From: Klebsiella oxytoca
Lineage (GTDB): Bacteria; Pseudomonadota; Gammaproteobacteria; Enterobacterales; Enterobacteriaceae
Length of the DNA stretch: 64,000 bases
Reading direction: 5' to 3'
NCBI RefSeq assembly: GCF_009707385.1
Contig: NZ_CP046115.1
Span: forward strand, 2,790,001 to 2,854,000
The stretch's first letter is position 1. Every line of letters starts with the position of its first letter. The notes beneath the pieces are model-generated. The model had not been told where the DNA came from. It made no database searches and worked only from the letters and a program-made list of their open reading frames with translations. Positions 60,639 to 64,000 of the stretch are shown piece by piece. Made by a program: the position numbers and the translations under genes.

Positions 60639-61715
60639 TCATAAAGGAAATTTTATGGGCTGCCCGCTTTCGGTACTCCGGTATATAGCTTCAATAAGCT
60701 CGACGGTTTTTCTGCCGGCCATCCCGTCAATGAGTGAAGGTTTCCCGGTGATAATGGAATTAATGAAGTCGTCAATCTGTACCTGATGGTAGTAGTACAT
60801 TGAATCCTGACTATTGAAAAAATCACGATCTTCGCTTTGCCACTGCGCGAGCTGTTCAGCCTCCTGTGGAATAGTCCAGATATCGTTATAGGGCGGTTCG
60901 GTAATTGACGAAACACCGGCAATAAACATGGCTCCCCCGTCGGTTTGTACACCTACCGTTGAACCGTTTTCACCATGAATATGCACTTTTCCATAGAGCG
61001 CAGGATTCTGTGAGTTGCTCACCAGGACGTTGCCAATACCGCCGTTTTTAAATTTAATGACGGCGACAGCCGTATCTTCCACTTCAATATACGGATGATT
61101 AAGGTTACGCCAGAGACCATAAACTTCTTCAATGTCGCCCATATACCAGAGCAGAAGATCAATCTGATGAGGAGCCTGGTTAACCAGAACGCCGCCACCT
61201 TCACCTTCCCAGGTACCACGCCAGGGATCGCTCTCGTAATAAGATTTATCGCGCCAGCCCAGCATATTTACGGTGCCTAAAACCGGACGCCCCAGTTTAC
61301 CGCTATCTATAGCCTGCTTTATTCTCATGCATGGCCGATAAAAACGACGCTGGCAGACAGTTCCCACTTTAACGTTATTTTCAGCCGCCGCTTTCAATAT
61401 CGCATCGCAATCTTTCAGATTACTGGCCAACGGTTTCTCAACCAGGATATGACAACCATTCTGCGCAGCTTCAATAGCCACCGCCGCATGAACCGGGTGC
61501 GGCGTACAGATACTGACTACATCGATTTTTTCGCTTTTTATCATCTCCGCGATATCGTCGTATGCCCTGACGCCATACTCACTGGCGAAAGCTTCCGCAC
61601 GCCTGATATCACGGTCAAACACGGCGCAAAATAGCGAGTTTTCCAGCTGAGCAAAGCCTCTGGCATGGAAATGCCCCACTTTTCCGCACCCTATAATTGC
61701 TGTTCTTAATGCCAT
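60639..61715 (-). CDS. Gfo/Idh/MocA-family oxidoreductase
   Basis: 358 residues. The N-terminal Rossmann motif IIGCGKVGHFHARGF is at 8-22, ICTPHPVHAAVAIEAAQNGCHILVEKPLA near 68-96 has the catalytic EKP lysine, and the C-terminal GFO_IDH domain carries the VNQAPHQIDLLLWYMGD His. It oxidises a sugar, inositol or sugar acid using NAD(P). It is first in the operon behind two palindromic operators; its AAGGAGGAAAAA SD lies right next to one of them. Confidence 0.9.
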   Translation of the reverse strand: MALRTAIIGCGKVGHFHARGFAQLENSLFCAVFDRDIRRAEAFASEYGVRAYDDIAEMIKSEKIDVVSICTPHPVHAAVAIEAAQNGCHILVEKPLASNLKDCDAILKAAAENNVKVGTVCQRRFYRPCMRIKQAIDSGKLGRPVLGTVNMLGWRDKSYYESDPWRGTWEGEGGGVLVNQAPHQIDLLLWYMGDIEEVYGLWRNLNHPYIEVEDTAVAVIKFKNGGIGNVLVSNSQNPALYGKVHIHGENGSTVGVQTDGGAMFIAGVSSITEPPYNDIWTIPQEAEQLAQWQSEDRDFFNSQDSMYYYHQVQIDDFINSIITGKPSLIDGMAGRKTVELIEAIYRSTESGQPIKFPL

Positions 61716-61727
61716 TTTTCCTCCTTA

Positions 61728-61799
61728 GTTACCGGTAACATTTGCTGGCAAAAAATTTTCGTCAGCGTTCAAATCAGGGGTGTTTGTTATCGGTAACAA
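61728..61799. promoter_or_regulatory. Two GntR/IdnR-like (LacI-family) operators
   Basis: GTTACCGGTAAC (61728-61739, perfect palindrome) and TTGTTATCGGTAACAA (61784-61799, near-perfect) match the known GntR/IdnR gluconate operator ATGTTACCGGTAACAT. Their centres are about 58 bp apart, and the first nearly touches the SD of the oxidoreductase gene. A LacI/GalR-type repressor encoded elsewhere is expected. The rest of 61716-62033 is AT-rich with no gene seen. Confidence 0.7.
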
Positions 61800-62033
61800 T
61801 GAAACATATTAAGCGTGCAATAACTACAGGCGGCGGCAGGATTATTATTAATTTATGAGAATTATCACAATCATCATAAATTCAGACAAAAACTCCATTC
61901 TTACTTATTTTTACGCTTGACTAGCGTCTGCGATGAATACAAACCCGCGGCTGCCAGACGCTGACCCAGCGTTAATGCAGATAGCCATAGCAGCGGCCGC
62001 TGGCAATTACTGCCCCCGGATAAAATGCTGCCA

Positions 62034-62555
62034 TTAATCCGCACTCACATGAAAAAAATTGGGGTGACTCCGGCTCATATAGGTAATCCACCAGAGAAAC
62101 CAGCGACGATTTGGAATACTCATCTTTTGCGTGAAGGTATAAACTTTTCGGCGCAGGCGCTTTTCCTGAATATTGAGCTGCCGGGCAGCTATTCGATAAT
62201 TATTGCTTTCGGATAGCGCATCGAAAACGCGTTGATCATCTGTTTTCAAACCCTGTATGAAATGGCAAAACTCACAGGTATCCTGCTGACGGCTGCTGCG
62301 ATAAAAATTCAACTTTTTAATAATAGTTTCAAGAGAGTCATCGAGGCTGATATGGCGCTTCAGAAAAATATTCTCCGCCGGAGGTGAAACACCTATAACG
62401 ATATATTTACGCGTTAAGTGGCAACAGCATTCTGACTGTAAACGCATCGCCGGTAGATAAACAAATGCTCTGCCACGGAAATACTTATCAAGTTTGCGTT
62501 CCATAAATTTCAGACCAATCAGTACCAGCGGGCTTACTTCCCTTTCTGTCTGCAT
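62034..62555 (-). CDS. LuxR-type HTH protein at end of fimbrial operon
   Basis: 173 residues. The C-terminal 65 residues look like a LuxR-type HTH (LKTDDQRVFDALSESNNYRIAARQLNIQEKRLRRKVYTFTQKM). The N-terminal part contains several Cys residues (SECCCHLTRKYIV; CEFCHF) with no recognised domain. It lies 21 bp after the adhesin-like subunit on the same strand, so it is probably co-transcribed and may feed back on pilus expression. An SD-like GGAAGG is present. Confidence 0.65.
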   Translation of the reverse strand: MQTEREVSPLVLIGLKFMERKLDKYFRGRAFVYLPAMRLQSECCCHLTRKYIVIGVSPPAENIFLKRHISLDDSLETIIKKLNFYRSSRQQDTCEFCHFIQGLKTDDQRVFDALSESNNYRIAARQLNIQEKRLRRKVYTFTQKMSIPNRRWFLWWITYMSRSHPNFFHVSAD

Positions 62556-62576
62556 ATTACCTTCCTGGAAAAGTGG

Positions 62577-63632
62577 TTATTTATACTGAACGGTATACAG
62601 AAGTTTGCTGTTTGCCTGACCCGCGGTGACGTTGCTTTCAGTCTGGATATAACGCGCATAGAGCGGGATCTTAATTGTATTTGCTGCCGCTTTATTTTCA
62701 TCTATCCATGCCAGAGAAGACCATTCCTGTTCAGACTGAGTACGGGAAATCTGCACCCCAAGCCCTGAGGCGCCGCCGCTGTCCAGCGCCATAATGCCTC
62801 GGGAACTGTCAATAAAGCCATTAACGGAATCCAGTGATACCGAATAATAATTATCTGGTCTGGTGGTAGTAGTAATATTGCCTGTAATAAAGAACTCTGA
62901 AACGTTGTTATAGGCATTGCGGAAAACCGTATCGCAGGTCAGAACAATACTGGCATCGACCCACGGCGTCGCCGAAGTGCCAGTGAAATCGCCGGTAGTA
63001 TACTCGCCCAGCCAGATATCTTTATCCTGTGCGCTACAGCTGGGTACCACATAACTCACGGTGCCGCTGAACGTCATTTTAGTAATCTGCACCGCGCTGC
63101 TGTTAAAAACACCGCTGCTGGATTCAGTGGCGTAAAAACTCACAACCGGCAGCGTCGATGCATCTAAAACTCCGCTAACCGTTGCGTTATTTAATTTTAT
63201 CAAGTTCATATCGACTTGAGGAACTAATACTACCCCGGCATTTGTTGATTCAACCTGCATACCGTTTGATTTTACATTAGTATAATAAACTCCAAGCCCT
63301 TCAATATTGGTTTTATAAACAGGAGAACCATCAATAAAAACACCGGTAGTACCGGATGTATTTTCAATTTTATAAGTCCAGTAAATAGTGCCGGTAGCGC
63401 ATTTCACCGCTGCGCTGTCAAAGTACTTCTTCACGCTTAATAAAACATTATTGTTATGTACGTTTGGCGATATACGGCTAATGGGTAATGGATACGTTTG
63501 CAGCACTGGCGGGAGTGGCGTACTGGTTATTATGCAGGCCGCTTTGGCATCCGTAGTAACAGAAAAAAAGAAACCCAGCCCCGAAAGTACACTGACCGAC
63601 AGGCTATTTTTTTTGCTAATTTTAAATAACAT
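62577..63632 (-). CDS. Chaperone-usher fimbrial adhesin/minor subunit
   Basis: 351 residues from ATG 63632 with GAGGG just after the usher stop; a longer frame running back into the usher is rejected. A signal peptide (about 8-32, ending DAKA) is followed by a Cys-paired N-terminal lectin-like half. A C-terminal pilin-like half ends in LLYTVQYK, the typical donor-strand region (beta-zipper, penultimate Tyr). Two-domain size suggests a tip adhesin like FimH, though the sequence is distant. It is located between usher and regulator. Confidence 0.8.
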   Translation of the reverse strand: MLFKISKKNSLSVSVLSGLGFFFSVTTDAKAACIITSTPLPPVLQTYPLPISRISPNVHNNNVLLSVKKYFDSAAVKCATGTIYWTYKIENTSGTTGVFIDGSPVYKTNIEGLGVYYTNVKSNGMQVESTNAGVVLVPQVDMNLIKLNNATVSGVLDASTLPVVSFYATESSSGVFNSSAVQITKMTFSGTVSYVVPSCSAQDKDIWLGEYTTGDFTGTSATPWVDASIVLTCDTVFRNAYNNVSEFFITGNITTTTRPDNYYSVSLDSVNGFIDSSRGIMALDSGGASGLGVQISRTQSEQEWSSLAWIDENKAAANTIKIPLYARYIQTESNVTAGQANSKLLYTVQYK

Positions 63633-63645
63633 ATAATCTATTCCC

Positions 63646-64000
63646 TCAAGGATATTCACAACGTAGAGAGATCTCTTCCAGCACCGCCGCTTTTGCTTGC
63701 GCCAGGGCATAAGGCAGTCGACAGGACTTTCCATCGGCACGAACGGTTAATACTCCACTCACCTGCTCCACCCGAGCATAGATTTGTCCACCCTGGCCCA
63801 CATACCCCACCGCGCGTCCGGCAGCATCATGGACCTCCGTACCGAAAGGCAGCGAAGGGGTTGCCCCTGTCACGGTAATCAATAACGGATACCCCTGACG
63901 TGCCCGATAGCTGACCTTCACTACCGCGCCGTCAAGCGGTGCGACTTTTTGCGAGGTGCTATCCAGTTCCACGCCGCTGGCGGTGCCCTTAGGATCGAGT
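63646..64000 (-). CDS. Outer-membrane fimbrial usher, C-terminal part (5' end beyond window)
   Basis: 118 codons enter from the right edge and end TGA at 63646. The translation (LDPKGTASGVELDSTSQKVAP, DGAVVKVSYRARQGYPLLITV, GTEVHDAAGRAVGYVGQGGQIYARV, CRLPYALAQ) is the FimD/PapC-type C-terminal domain, with its late Cys pair (DGKSCRLP and LRCEYP). It belongs to the classical gamma/pi-like usher class, not the ECP class found at 28-31 kb, so the window has two unrelated pilus systems. Confidence 0.88.
   Translation of the reverse strand, partial: LDPKGTASGVELDSTSQKVAPLDGAVVKVSYRARQGYPLLITVTGATPSLPFGTEVHDAAGRAVGYVGQGGQIYARVEQVSGVLTVRADGKSCRLPYALAQAKAAVLEEISLRCEYP

Noticed and set aside
1..64000. 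CRISPR arrays, prophage, integrons, rRNA or tRNA genes
   Set aside because: No spaced direct repeats, phage structural genes, integrase with attachment site, or RNA gene signatures were seen on reading both strands.

Overview
The window reads as chromosome of an enteric gammaproteobacterium of the Klebsiella/Raoultella/Enterobacter type. The evidence is a YdcH homologue, an almost textbook enteric trp leader, an OmpC-like porin, ECP-type fimbriae, REP-like repeats and close-packed operons with strong Shine-Dalgarno sequences. The species cannot be fixed from the sequence alone. I see no rRNA, tRNA, CRISPR array or intact insertion sequence. Most of the window is accessory metabolism, that is many short, separately regulated catabolic or transport operons.

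Layout. 1-7.6 kb: a truncated phosphotriesterase-family gene behind a palindromic operator, a ketopantoate-reductase-like gene, ydcH, an alpha/beta hydrolase, an ACT-domain protein, and a minus-strand LysR / flavodoxin-fold / carboxymuconolactone-decarboxylase / cyclophilin-like cluster whose three enzymes all carry export signals. 7.7-10.05 kb: a free-standing trpBA operon with its own TrpR-type promoter/operator, Trp-Trp leader peptide and attenuator. 10.1-19 kb: small enzymes (YbaK, two VOC proteins, hydrolases, DJ-1-like), a YbjJ-like MFS operon, a two-motif aspartyl protease, a DUF2975 membrane protein behind a twin palindrome, and DUF1062. 19.2-25.7 kb: a LacI-controlled ribose-type ABC operon ending in an unrecognised 456-residue protein and a broken PfkB kinase. 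25.9-32.2 kb: an ECP-like alternate chaperone-usher operon without ecpR.

32.8-39.1 kb: an operon of class I aldolase, GlpP-family antiterminator, FGGY kinase, SDR, D-2-hydroxyacid dehydrogenase and galactitol-type PTS IIC. It sits behind a CRP-like site and a very strong leader terminator, so the layout predicts control by a self-encoded antiterminator. 39.2-43.1 kb: porin, methyltransferase, LuxR-type regulator and NIPSNAP-like protein. 43.2-47.9 kb: an IS481-transposase-derived protein with lost catalytic residues, divergent from a cellobiose-type PTS IIC, glycosylasparaginase and M17 aminopeptidase operon (predicted glyco-asparagine or glycopeptide use). 48-54.9 kb: MFS/AraC pair, small exported proteins, VF530, then a Cys-Cys-Cys upstream ORF overlapping a 2-oxoglutarate-dioxygenase + MetQNI-like operon, which suggests sulfur-responsive attenuation. 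54.9-64 kb: nitronate monooxygenase and LysR, a YbfB-type MFS gene, a Gfo/Idh/MocA + TIM-barrel + MFS sugar-acid operon with two GntR/IdnR-like operators, and the 3' end of a second chaperone-usher operon (usher C-terminus, adhesin-like subunit, LuxR-type regulator).

The most novel-looking systems are the GlpP/leader-terminator operon, the poly-cysteine upstream ORF, the domesticated IS481 regulator beside the glycosylasparaginase operon, and the relocated trp attenuator driving trpBA. Function calls rest on motif recognition by eye. No database search was run.
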